Position numbers and translations under genes: made by a program
Notes under the pieces: generated by a model
What the model saw: the letters and a program-made list of their open reading frames with translations, nothing else
Databases searched by the model: none
Told to the model about the DNA's origin: nothing
Source of the DNA: Pseudomonas sp. ATCC PTA-122608
Lineage (GTDB): Bacteria > Pseudomonadota > Gammaproteobacteria > Pseudomonadales > Pseudomonadaceae
Assembly (NCBI RefSeq): GCF_001952855.1
Contig: NZ_LPNO01000002.1
Location: forward strand, 121,088-185,087
Length of the DNA: 64,000 nt
Direction: 5' to 3'
Shown: positions 27,100 to 35,148 of the stretch, piece by piece
How the letters are laid out: the number at the start of each line of letters is the position of its first letter
Position numbering within the stretch: position 1 is the first letter of the stretch

Positions 27100-28422
27100 T
27101 TAAGTACGCGTGGCGCCACGGGCGCTGGCGGCGAACTGGTCGGGCGGCAGCACGTGTTTGCGCTCCAGCAGCCGGTAGACCACGCCCGTCAGCACTACCC
27201 CGAACAGCATCACGCAGGCCAGGAAGTACAGGCCCGACGCGAGGTTGCCGGTGTACTCCTTGAGTGCGCCAATCACGAATGGCCCGATGTAGCCGCCGAG
27301 GTTGCCCACCGAGTTGATCAAGGCGATACCCGCCGCCGCACTCGCGCCGGCAAAGAAACGTCCCGGCAAGGTCCAGAACACCGCCGTGCAAGAGAACAGC
27401 GCGAACGCCACCAGGCACAGCGCTGCCAGTTGCCACAGCGGCACCGTCAGCCAGGCGCTGAAGAACAGGCCGATGGCCCCCAGCACGTAAAGCACCGCGA
27501 GGTGGCCGTAGCGATCATTCAGGCGGTCGGAACTGCGGGGCACAATCAGCAAGCCGATGATCCCGAAGATGTAGGGCACTGCCGACACGAAGCCGGTGGT
27601 CAGGTCGCTGCCGCCGAACTGTTTGATCAAGGTCGGCAGCCACAGGCCCAGGCCATAAATGCTCAAGGTCACCGGCAGGTAGAACAGCGCCAGCAGCAAG
27701 ACACGTTTGTCCTTCAGGGCATGCAGCGGGTTGCCGTGCCGGGTCTGGCCGTAGGCTTGCAGGTCTTTGGCCAGTTCACCGGTGAGCCAGTCCTTCTCGG
27801 CCTGGTCCATCCATTTGACCTGTTGCGGCCCGTCCGGCAGGTAACGCAGCACCGGCCAGGTCAGCAGGATCGCCGGGGTGCCGATGACAATGAACAACCA
27901 CTGCCAGCCGTGCAGGCCGAGGATCCCGTCCATGCCGAGCAAGCCGCCCGCCACCGGGCCGGTGATCATCATGGCGATGGGCTGGGACAGGATGAACAGC
28001 CCGAGGATCTTGCCGCGGTGGCGCACCGGGAACCATTGGGTGATGTAGTAGAGGACGCCCGGGAAGAACCCGGCTTCGGCGGCGCCCAGCAGAAAGCGCA
28101 TCACATAGAAACTGTGGGGGCCCTGGACGAATGCCATGCCGATGGTGATGGCGCCCCAAGTGACCATGATCCGCGCGAACCAGCGCCGCGCGCCGAAACG
28201 GTCGAGCATCAGGTTGCTGGGGATTTCCAGAAGGAAGTAGCCAATAAAGAACAGCCCTGCCCCCAGGCCATACGCGGCATCACCGATGCCGACATCCGCG
28301 CCCATGTGCAATTTGGCGAAGCCCACGGCCGAGCGGTCCACGTAGGCAATCAGGTACAGCAAGATCAAGAAGGGAATCAGTTTCAGCGTGATGCGACGTA
28401 TCAGCCGCTGTTCCTGGCTCAT
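27100..28422 (-). CDS. MFS transporter of the anion:cation symporter family (aldonate/hexuronate type)
   Basis: The 440-residue protein has twelve predicted helices and ACS-family signatures: YLIAYVDRSAVGFAKLHM in TM1, GYFLLEIPSNLMLDRFGARRW in TM2-loop-TM3, and LGAAEAGFFPGVLYYITQWF. Relatives carry galactonate, glucarate, phthalate or other organic anions by proton symport. As the first gene of the leftward arabinose operon it probably imports L-arabinonate or a related sugar acid that enters the pathway below the lactonase. GGAG lies nine bases before the ATG. The promoter region upstream is shared with the divergent arabinonate dehydratase and carries the GntR-type palindromes. Confidence 0.85.
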   Translation of the reverse strand: MSQEQRLIRRITLKLIPFLILLYLIAYVDRSAVGFAKLHMGADVGIGDAAYGLGAGLFFIGYFLLEIPSNLMLDRFGARRWFARIMVTWGAITIGMAFVQGPHSFYVMRFLLGAAEAGFFPGVLYYITQWFPVRHRGKILGLFILSQPIAMMITGPVAGGLLGMDGILGLHGWQWLFIVIGTPAILLTWPVLRYLPDGPQQVKWMDQAEKDWLTGELAKDLQAYGQTRHGNPLHALKDKRVLLLALFYLPVTLSIYGLGLWLPTLIKQFGGSDLTTGFVSAVPYIFGIIGLLIVPRSSDRLNDRYGHLAVLYVLGAIGLFFSAWLTVPLWQLAALCLVAFALFSCTAVFWTLPGRFFAGASAAAGIALINSVGNLGGYIGPFVIGALKEYTGNLASGLYFLACVMLFGVVLTGVVYRLLERKHVLPPDQFAASARGATRT

Positions 28423-28512
28423 GTGAGCAGTCTCCGATTGTTATTTTTATAGAGCGTTGCGGGTCGCCTCTCGCGAAAATCCGCCAGGGCCAGGCCTCGT
28501 TGAATCGGACTA

Positions 28513-28527
28513 TATAGTATTACTATT
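28513..28527. promoter_or_regulatory. GntR/FadR-type operator between MFS and dehydratase genes
   Basis: TATAGT-ATT-ACTATT fits TNGTNNNACNA and is followed by TAATCAACAA, the same 10-base extension as at the mutarotase promoter. The site lies midway in the 192-base divergent control region and could govern both the leftward uptake operon and the rightward dehydratase/regulator operon. Confidence 0.65.
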
Positions 28528-28589
28528 TAATCAACAATACTTCCAAAGCGTCGAATTTGCGCCTATGTTAAGCCGGGATTAGATCAATA

Positions 28590-28600
28590 TAGTCTTACAA
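28590..28600 (+). promoter_or_regulatory. Third TNGTNNNACNA site, just upstream of the dehydratase gene
   Basis: TAGT-CTT-ACAA matches the FadR-subfamily consensus and ends 14 bases before the dehydratase ATG. Binding here would block initiation or elongation. The right arm is weaker than in the other two sites, and the downstream extension is missing. Confidence 0.45.
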
Positions 28601-28614
28601 TAAGAGAGTCGACC

Positions 28615-30351
28615 ATGTCCGAGAAAAAGCCCGTCCTGCGCTCCGCCAGTTGGTTTGGTACCGCCGATAAAAACGGCTTCATGTACCGCAGCTGGATGAA
28701 AAATCAGGGGATTGCCGATCATCAGTTCCATGGCAAACCGATCATCGGGATCTGCAACACCTGGTCGGAACTGACCCCCTGCAACGCGCATTTCCGCCAG
28801 ATTGCCGAGCACGTGAAACGTGGGGTGATTGAAGCGGGCGGGTTTCCGGTGGAGTTTCCGGTGTTCTCCAACGGCGAATCGAACCTGCGCCCCACCGCCA
28901 TGCTCACCCGCAACCTGGCCAGCATGGACGTGGAGGAAGCCATTCGCGGCAACCCCATCGATGGCGTGGTGCTGCTGACCGGTTGTGACAAGACCACCCC
29001 GGCGCTGCTGATGGGCGCTGCCAGTTGCGACGTGCCAGCGATCGTCGTCACCGGCGGGCCTATGCTCAACGGCAAGCACAAGGGTCAGGACATTGGCTCG
29101 GGCACCGTGGTGTGGCAGCTCAGCGAACAGGTCAAGGCGGGCACCATAACCCTCGACGATTTCCTCGCGGCCGAAGGCGGCATGTCGCGCTCGGCAGGTA
29201 CGTGCAACACCATGGGCACCGCTTCGACCATGGCTTGCATGGCCGAAGCCCTGGGCACTTCCCTGCCCCACAACGCAGCGATTCCGGCGGTGGATGCGCG
29301 GCGTTATGTACTGGCGCACATGTCGGGCATGCGCGCAGTAGAGATGGTGCGTGAAGACTTGAAGCTGTCGAAGATCCTGACCAAGGAGGCCTTCGAAAAC
29401 GCGATCCGCGTCAACGCGGCCATTGGCGGCTCGACCAACGCGGTGATTCACCTGAAAGCCATCGCCGGGCGTATCGGTGTCGAGCTCGACCTGGACGACT
29501 GGACCCGCATGGGCCGCGGCATGCCGACCATCGTCGACCTGCAACCGTCCGGGCGCTTCCTGATGGAAGAGTTCTACTACGCCGGCGGCCTGCCGGCGGT
29601 GCTGCGCCGCCTCGGTGAAGCCAACCTGATCCCGCATCCGAACGCCTTGACCGTCAACGGCAAGTCCCTGGGCGAAAACACCCGGGAAGCGCCGATCTAC
29701 GGCCAGGACGAAGTGATCCGTACCCTCGACAACCCGATTCGCGCCGACGGCGGCATTTGTGTGCTGCGGGGCAACCTCGCGCCACTGGGTGCGGTACTCA
29801 AGCCATCGGCTGCCAGCCCCGAGCTGATGCAGCACCGCGGGCGTGCCGTGGTGTTCGAGAACTTCGACATGTACAAGGAACGCATCAACGACCCGGAGCT
29901 GGACGTGGATGCCAACTCGATCCTGGTGATGAAAAACTGCGGGCCCAAGGGTTACCCGGGCATGGCGGAAGTCGGCAACATGGGCTTGCCGGCCAAACTG
30001 CTGGCCCAGGGTGTGACCGACATGGTGCGGATTTCCGATGCGCGCATGAGCGGCACGGCCTACGGCACCGTGGTGCTGCACGTGGCACCGGAAGCGGCCG
30101 CCGGCGGCCCATTGGCCACGGTCAAGGAAGGCGACTGGATCGAACTCGATTGCGCCAATGGCCGCCTGCACCTGGACATTCCGGACGCCGAACTGGCGGC
30201 GCGCATGGCCGACCTTGCGCCGCCTCAACAGCTGATTGTCGGGGGCTACCGTCAGTTGTACATCGACCACGTGCTGCAGGCAGACCAGGGCTGCGACTTC
30301 GACTTCCTGGTGGGCTGCCGCGGCGCTGAAGTGCCGCGTCATTCCCACTAA
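28615..30351 (+). CDS. L-arabinonate dehydratase (IlvD/EDD family)
   Basis: The 578-residue protein has the length of rhizobial L-arabinonate dehydratase and follows it along its length. Three conserved cysteines that hold the [2Fe-2S] cluster are seen in IGICNTWSE (~44), LTGCDKTTP (~122) and AGTCNTMGTAST (~195). Further signatures are MKNCGPKGYPGMAEVGNM and RISDARMSGTAYGTVVLH. It converts L-arabinonate to 2-keto-3-deoxy-L-arabinonate, and D-fuconate or D-galactonate may also be used. It is transcribed rightward, divergent from the other arabinose genes, with the regulator gene following after 56 bases. Confidence 0.9.
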   Translation: MSEKKPVLRSASWFGTADKNGFMYRSWMKNQGIADHQFHGKPIIGICNTWSELTPCNAHFRQIAEHVKRGVIEAGGFPVEFPVFSNGESNLRPTAMLTRNLASMDVEEAIRGNPIDGVVLLTGCDKTTPALLMGAASCDVPAIVVTGGPMLNGKHKGQDIGSGTVVWQLSEQVKAGTITLDDFLAAEGGMSRSAGTCNTMGTASTMACMAEALGTSLPHNAAIPAVDARRYVLAHMSGMRAVEMVREDLKLSKILTKEAFENAIRVNAAIGGSTNAVIHLKAIAGRIGVELDLDDWTRMGRGMPTIVDLQPSGRFLMEEFYYAGGLPAVLRRLGEANLIPHPNALTVNGKSLGENTREAPIYGQDEVIRTLDNPIRADGGICVLRGNLAPLGAVLKPSAASPELMQHRGRAVVFENFDMYKERINDPELDVDANSILVMKNCGPKGYPGMAEVGNMGLPAKLLAQGVTDMVRISDARMSGTAYGTVVLHVAPEAAAGGPLATVKEGDWIELDCANGRLHLDIPDAELAARMADLAPPQQLIVGGYRQLYIDHVLQADQGCDFDFLVGCRGAEVPRHSH

Positions 30352-30407
30352 TTGGGACAGGAGCAATGCTATGATGCCGCGTATTTCGCCAGAGTAGCCT
30401 CCCTGTT

Positions 30408-31130
30408 ATGGATCAGCAGCCGACCAAGCCGCGCAAGAGCATGCACGCCCAAATCGTTCAGGACTTGGGCATGCACATCGTTTCCGGACGCTTCAAGCCG
30501 GAAGAACGACTGCCCATGGAGGCGACCTTGTGCGAGGAATACAAGGTCAGCCGGTCGGTGTTGCGTGAGGCCACGCGGGTACTGAGCGCCAAGGGCCTGG
30601 TCATTTCCAAGCCCAAGGTCGGCGCCGTGGTACGCCCGCGGGTGCAATGGCACCTGCTGGACCCGGACGTACTGTCCTGGCTGATGCAGTCGACACCCCA
30701 CAGCGAGTTTTTCAATACCCTGGCCGGTGTACGCCGCATCCTGGAGCCGGAAATCGCCGCCATGGCTGCTTCCACCGCTACCGATGCCGATATTGCCGTC
30801 ATCGAAAAGGCCTACCTGGGCATGGAAACCGCCCAGACCCACGACGCGCTGTTGCAGGCCGACCTGGACTTCCACCGGGCGATTGCCGATGCGACCCGCA
30901 ACGACTTGCTGGCCTACATGTGCAACATGCTGTCGTTGCCACTTCGCGAGTCCATCAACATCACCAACCGTCGCCCCGACATCCAGGGCCTCAGCCTGCC
31001 CCGGCACAAAGCGATTCTCACGGCGATCAAGAACCGTGACGCCCTTGGCGCGCGGCATGCTTCCCTGGTGCAACTGGACGATACCCGAGTGGCGCTGGAT
31101 ACCGTGATGAATGTACTGACGCCGCTGTAG
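30408..31130 (+). CDS. FadR-subfamily GntR regulator of the arabinose genes
   Basis: The 240-residue protein has an N-terminal winged helix (~10-78, with LGMHIVSGRFKPEERLPMEATLCEEYKVSR and SVLREATRVLSAKGLV split across it). An all-helical FCD effector domain (~95-235) follows, including DLDFHRAIADAT, which supplies metal/ligand residues. FCD regulators usually bind sugar acids or other carboxylates and release DNA. Co-transcription with arabinonate dehydratase and the three TNGTNNNACNA sites in the adjacent control regions point to autoregulated repression of the whole cluster. The inducer is plausibly L-arabinonate or 2-keto-3-deoxyarabinonate (inferred). Confidence 0.85.
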   Translation: MDQQPTKPRKSMHAQIVQDLGMHIVSGRFKPEERLPMEATLCEEYKVSRSVLREATRVLSAKGLVISKPKVGAVVRPRVQWHLLDPDVLSWLMQSTPHSEFFNTLAGVRRILEPEIAAMAASTATDADIAVIEKAYLGMETAQTHDALLQADLDFHRAIADATRNDLLAYMCNMLSLPLRESINITNRRPDIQGLSLPRHKAILTAIKNRDALGARHASLVQLDDTRVALDTVMNVLTPL

Positions 31131-31165
31131 CGCACGGCAACCCACCGTCAAGATCGAGGCCGCCC

Positions 31166-32080
31166 TTGGATTACTTCGCTGCGTTAACCGCCTTTGTCGA
31201 AGCCGCCGAGGGCAATAACTTCTCCCGCGCCGCCGACCGGCTTGGCATCAAGGCCTCCACGGTTTCACGCTACGTGAAGGACCTGGAACAGGACCTTGGC
31301 ATCGCCTTGTTCAACCGCTCTACGCGCACGCTGCACCTGACTGAAGGTGGCCAGACGTTCCTGATGCACGCACGCCGGGTGCTGGATGAACTGGAACAAG
31401 CCAAGGCCGCCACCTCCGCATTGAACGAGCAGCCACGGGGCGTGCTCAAGCTCAACCTGCCGCCCGCCTTTGCCCGTCACCATATCCTCCCCACGTTGAA
31501 TGCCTTCCTGGTCCGCTACCCGCAGATCAAGCTGGAACTGATGCTGGATGACACTCACGTCAACCTGATTCATGCCGGCGCGGACCTGGCGATCCGCATT
31601 GGAACCCTGGCCGATTCCACCTTGAAGGCACGCAAGATTTGCGATGAGCGCTATCGGCTGGTGGCCAGCCCGGGGTTGTGCCAGGAGCATCCGGCGCCGT
31701 CCGCCCCTTCGGAACTCGCAGCGCTGCCGGTGATTCTGGGGCGGGATGTCGCGGCGGATGTTGCTTTTGCCAACGGGCATGAAGTGTCGCCGTTGGTGCA
31801 TAAAGACGCTATCCGCATCAACGACCTCGACGCACAGCTGATCGCCGCACAACAAGGCCTTGGGTTTGCCTTGCTGCCCGACTGGCTGGTGGCCAAGAGC
31901 ATTGAAGCCGGCGAGCTGGTGGTGTGGTTGCCGGAGTGGACTATCCGGATCGCCGGCCGCGAATCGGCGGTGTGGTTCGTTTATCCACCCAAGCGCATCG
32001 TGTCTTCCAAGGTGCGGTGCTTTATCGACTTTATCGTCGAGCAACTGGGCGAAACACCGCACTGGAAACGTCTCAACTGA
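31166..32080 (+). CDS. LysR-family transcriptional regulator (TTG start)
   Basis: The 304-residue regulator is read from a TTG with GAGG eight bases upstream. The first residues MDYFAALTAFVEAAEGNNFS are exactly where LysR proteins begin. The helix-turn-helix covers ~18-45 (SRAADRLGIKASTVSRYVKD), followed by the linker helix and a periplasmic-binding-protein-like effector domain (~90-295). It belongs to the CrgA-like group. No gene is divergent from it, so its target is unclear. It follows the GntR gene by 35 bases and its end overlaps the convergent cupin gene by 8 nt. Confidence 0.88.
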   Translation: MDYFAALTAFVEAAEGNNFSRAADRLGIKASTVSRYVKDLEQDLGIALFNRSTRTLHLTEGGQTFLMHARRVLDELEQAKAATSALNEQPRGVLKLNLPPAFARHHILPTLNAFLVRYPQIKLELMLDDTHVNLIHAGADLAIRIGTLADSTLKARKICDERYRLVASPGLCQEHPAPSAPSELAALPVILGRDVAADVAFANGHEVSPLVHKDAIRINDLDAQLIAAQQGLGFALLPDWLVAKSIEAGELVVWLPEWTIRIAGRESAVWFVYPPKRIVSSKVRCFIDFIVEQLGETPHWKRLN

Positions 32081-33014
32081 AGCGGATATCCAGCGACCGC
32101 AGGTAGGTTTGGAGCCCGGCGTCCTGGATCGGAATCAGGAACGCTTCGGTGTCGGACTCGTTGAAGTGAGCATGCCAATAGCCTGGAGGCGTGACGAAGG
32201 CCAACCCCGGCGACCAGTCAACCCGCACCGGATTGCGGATTTGGCCATCGGCTTCCAGCTCGGTGCCCACCAGCGAGTAGCAACCCTTGGGGCAATCGAT
32301 GATGAAATCCAGCGCAATCGACTGGTGCCGATGAGGCTTTTGAATCGACCCGGCCGGCAGGATGCCGTACATCGCCCACAGCACATGGGTCACGGTTCGG
32401 GTCTGCGGGAAGTTGCGATTGCCCAGCAGGATACTGATACGGCTGCGATCCTGGGCGCGGGGATCATCGGCGGCTTCACGCAGCTTTGCATTGGCCAGTT
32501 CTGCGGGATACAGCGTCGGCACGAAGCGATCGGCACTGCGGGTCACGCCCAGGTAACGCAACAGCGGCTCATCGTGCACGTAGTACAGGCGCGCATCCTC
32601 AGATGCACTGAACTGCGCCTGCAGCAGGCCCGGCAGCGCAATGAAGCAGCCTTTGGACCATTCGATGTGATGCTCGCCCTGGAGCACACTGCCCTGCCCC
32701 GCAATCACATAAAACACCTGTGAGGTGGCATTGGGTTGCAACTCCAGCGTGTCGCCTGCGTTCAGGCGAATGAAGTTCGCACACAGCCCCGGCCCGGTCG
32801 CCGGGCCTTCGCAACCCAGTGCATCACTGAGGTCCAGCGGGACCACCCGGGACGGGCCGCTGTCATACAGCGAGGCCGGGAAGCTGTGGTAGGGAATGCG
32901 GGGAATCAGGTTGGCGCTGATGGGGTTGGCGGCTTTGCTGTATTCGAAGTACTCGGCGTCGAGCAGGTGCAGTGGCTGGGTATCGGTCACATCAGGCTTG
33001 AATTCGCTGTTCAT
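32073..33014 (-). CDS. Bicupin protein, gentisate 1,2-dioxygenase-like
   Basis: The ATG at 33014 (GAGG eight bases upstream) gives 313 residues with two cupin domains (~80-150 and ~225-300). The second keeps metal-binding histidines (PHRHQSIALDF and GYWHAHFNES). The first lacks a clear His-x-His pair, so one Fe or other metal per chain is expected. Layout resembles gentisate/salicylate ring-cleaving dioxygenases, but no aromatic-pathway genes lie near it, and residues around the metal are not identical to the classical enzymes. A different oxidative or sensory function is possible. It is convergent with the LysR gene (8-nt tail overlap). Confidence 0.65.
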   Translation of the reverse strand: MNSEFKPDVTDTQPLHLLDAEYFEYSKAANPISANLIPRIPYHSFPASLYDSGPSRVVPLDLSDALGCEGPATGPGLCANFIRLNAGDTLELQPNATSQVFYVIAGQGSVLQGEHHIEWSKGCFIALPGLLQAQFSASEDARLYYVHDEPLLRYLGVTRSADRFVPTLYPAELANAKLREAADDPRAQDRSRISILLGNRNFPQTRTVTHVLWAMYGILPAGSIQKPHRHQSIALDFIIDCPKGCYSLVGTELEADGQIRNPVRVDWSPGLAFVTPPGYWHAHFNESDTEAFLIPIQDAGLQTYLRSLDIRFS

Positions 33015-33521
33015 TATGATCACCTCAATCTACGGCTGGATTTCGCAACGGCCCGTGGGAGGTTGCGGCGGTGAAAGAACTATAGGCATTCAGCGGCGGT
33101 GGATTAATCCCTTATGCTGCACAGCAGTTATGCGAAATGGGGCAGGTACGAGTCCGTCTCCGTGTACTGATAGTTTGATCAAGCCAACTATCAAAGTGCC
33201 ACTTTATAAATTAGTTAAATATATCTACATTATCGCCCATAAAAAATCCGCCGCAGAGACTGCGGCGGCAAACCAAAGGATTTTGTCGAAGCAGAGCGGC
33301 TAAGACACTGTCAAAACTACAGCAGCGTGCGCTAGAGCCTAGTGAATTTTAATTAATCTAGTTTAATCAACCCTTCATTGGCTCTTAACTTTGATCCGAC
33401 TAAAAAACCATCGCGCAAAGGTCTGCGCTGCCATCCAGGGAGGTGTCGGCTCCTTTCACACAGCGAACGCTGATCAAGGTTAATGGGATTTGAGTAACCA
33501 GTTTGATTGTGGACTATCCCT
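33015..33521. other. AT-richer intergenic stretch between cupin and orphan nuclease-like genes
   Basis: About 500 bases without a convincing gene. The stretch contains a leftward terminator hairpin (33241-33268) and marks the start of an AT-richer island that runs to ~34550. The only open frames (for example 33353-33592, leftward) are short, overlap the neighbouring gene and resemble nothing I know. Confidence 0.5.
33241..33268 (-). terminator. Rho-independent terminator, leftward
   Basis: CCGCCGCA-GAGAC-TGCGGCGG forms an 8-bp GC stem with a 5-base loop. Read on the minus strand it is followed by ATTTTTTAT. It lies 250 bases beyond the stop of the nuclease-like gene and probably ends that transcript. 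Confidence 0.75.
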
Positions 33522-34415
33522 TCACGCTTCTGTAATACCCGATGCGCCGGCCCGCTTCTTGCCCGGTCGGCGCGCGGCTTCGACCTGATCACGGCGCATT
33601 TGCAGATACCACTGTTTTTTTAGCGCTTCCCCCTCACGCTTGTAGTTGAACATTTCCGCATGATGAAGGTTCACCAACTCCAGGATTTTCCTGGGGATAT
33701 CGGCGATTGAAGGGACCTGATATGTCAGAAAGGCATCGCCTAGTTGTTTTGCCAGGACATTCAACTGAATGGACTGTGCACCCTCCGAGGCTGTTGAAGT
33801 GACTAAGGCGCTGTTCAATATAATTGTAGGAATGACCAGGATCGCGCATTTACGCTCGCCGCTGAAATCGGGGTAGCCGGATTCGAATTGGTAAAGTACA
33901 TAAATATAGAAGTCTGCCCACCTGCGTTTAAGGTTGTTGGCGATGTAATGTTCGCCGCTGATGGTGGCCATCCAGCCGGCTTTCTCCGCAAGCGGTAGCG
34001 CTGTGCACACAGTACCGGCAAGAACGTGCTGCCGCAGGCCGACAAAGTCTTCATCGACGACCTTGGTCTTAACTTCCAGGGCCCAGCCATTCCAGATGGA
34101 TCGGCAAAACAGTTCTGTGTCCTGGCTAAAAGGGTCATCTGTGACGCCGCATCGATCGAAAATCGGCTGTGGAAAGCACACATAGATATCCGAGACGTCC
34201 GTTTCGCCATTGTCTTCACTATGGCTGTCAAAAATAGGGTTGTTCAGATAACACGCTGGCCGCTCATTGGTAGCGGGATCAAATAGGTGATGGTGTGCAC
34301 ATGGGTTTCTTTCTTCGAAGGCCTTGAACGCAGAAATCACGAATGATTCGAATACCCTTCCTACCCAGCCTGGATTGTTTCGCAGAATACGAACCAGCCT
34401 ATCTCCAATCAACAT
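33522..34415 (-). CDS. Orphan protein with PD-(D/E)XK nuclease-like motif
   Basis: I do not recognise the family. The 297-residue protein has no signal peptide. Its N-terminal helix GRVFESFVISAF (Glu23) is followed by ETDVSDIYV (Asp73/Asp76) and a strand WALEVKTKVV with Glu114-x-Lys116. This order and spacing is that of a PD-(D/E)XK nuclease core, as in many restriction enzymes, and GLRQHVLAG after it fits the next helix. The C-terminus is basic (RRPGKKRAG). Base composition is visibly more AT-rich than the flanks and codon use is mixed (ATA, AAT, TTA codons). The gene stands alone with its own terminator. Horizontal acquisition and a DNA-processing or defence role are inferences. No methylase is nearby. 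Confidence 0.5.
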   Translation of the reverse strand: MLIGDRLVRILRNNPGWVGRVFESFVISAFKAFEERNPCAHHHLFDPATNERPACYLNNPIFDSHSEDNGETDVSDIYVCFPQPIFDRCGVTDDPFSQDTELFCRSIWNGWALEVKTKVVDEDFVGLRQHVLAGTVCTALPLAEKAGWMATISGEHYIANNLKRRWADFYIYVLYQFESGYPDFSGERKCAILVIPTIILNSALVTSTASEGAQSIQLNVLAKQLGDAFLTYQVPSIADIPRKILELVNLHHAEMFNYKREGEALKKQWYLQMRRDQVEAARRPGKKRAGASGITEA

Positions 34416-34557
34416 TCATAACCCCTAAAAAACCGTTAACCCCAATCACCCGTTAGCAAGTGCCTCGAGGTAAGTCGACCGCCAGGACGTAAACTTTAGT
34501 TTTTTGGAGGTGGTCCATTTAAACTGGCGGCACTTTTCCATTTATGTAGAGAACCCC

Positions 34558-34938
34558 ATGGCCAACCACGACCTCGCCTTCACCCCCGACCTCGACCCGG
34601 ATTCCATCTCCTCCGACGTCATCGGCTTCAACGGCATCCTCGTCTCTACGCAAATCCCCACCCGCGCCGACGGCAGCCTGGAGCTGGGCGACATCACCCT
34701 GCAAAGCGAATGTACCCTGCAAGCCCTCAAGGTGGCCCTGGAGCGCGCCGGCAGCTCGATTGACCGGGTCATGCACTTGACCATTTACCTGACCGACATG
34801 GCCGACCGCGCTGCGTTCAACGAAGTCTACAAACGTTATTTCGCCAAGCCTTGGCCAGTCCGTGCAGCGGTGGGCGTGGCAGCCCTGGCCGTGGAAGGCA
34901 TGCGGGTTGAAGTCACGGCGATGGCCGCCAAGGCCTGA
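34558..34938 (+). CDS. RidA/YjgF-family protein
   Basis: The 126-residue protein starts at the ATG 34558. Upstream in-frame codons lack a start with a ribosome site and are not conserved in kind. It has the Rid signature WPVRAAVGVAAL with the Arg that binds the imine carboxylate (~102), and a Glu in RVEVTAMA. RidA enzymes hydrolyse reactive enamines and imines such as 2-aminoacrylate. VMHLTIYLTDMADRAAFNEVY is the usual central block. Sub-family assignment is unsure, because the N-terminus (AFTPDLDPDSISSDVIGF) departs from E. coli RidA. It is monocistronic. Confidence 0.85.
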   Translation: MANHDLAFTPDLDPDSISSDVIGFNGILVSTQIPTRADGSLELGDITLQSECTLQALKVALERAGSSIDRVMHLTIYLTDMADRAAFNEVYKRYFAKPWPVRAAVGVAALAVEGMRVEVTAMAAKA

Positions 34939-34972
34939 GCCAAACGCTCTATATCACCCCACTGTGATCAAA

Positions 34973-35070
34973 TGTGGGAGCTGTCGAGCCCCAGCGAGGC
35001 TGCGATGGGATCGCCTCGGTGTCACTGATACACCGCGGTGTCTGCATTGCGGGCAAGCCCGGCTCCCACA
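34973..35070. repeat. REP-like palindromic pair (TGTGGGAG...CTCCCACA)
   Basis: Between the RidA and RlhA genes, TGTGGGAGCTGTCGAGCCCC and the inverted GGGCAAGCCCGGCTCCCACA face each other across ~55 bases that include ACACCGCGGTGT. This is a familiar Pseudomonas extragenic palindrome, distinct in sequence from the GTAGGAGCGAGC type elsewhere in the window. Confidence 0.75.
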
Positions 35071-35148
35071 CGAGCGGCATGGTAGATGTCGATAGCGCAT
35101 TTCGCAGCTACAATGCCCGCCTCCGTGACAAGCCTGACTAAAAAAACT

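Noticed and set aside
28579..30366. A 595-codon open frame antisense to the arabinonate dehydratase gene
   Set aside because: The sense frame has all iron-sulfur and family signatures. The antisense product is His/Gly/Val-rich with no motif.
33353..33592. A 79-residue leftward open frame next to the nuclease-like gene
   Set aside because: It overlaps the 3' end of that gene, has no ribosome site and no recognisable motif.
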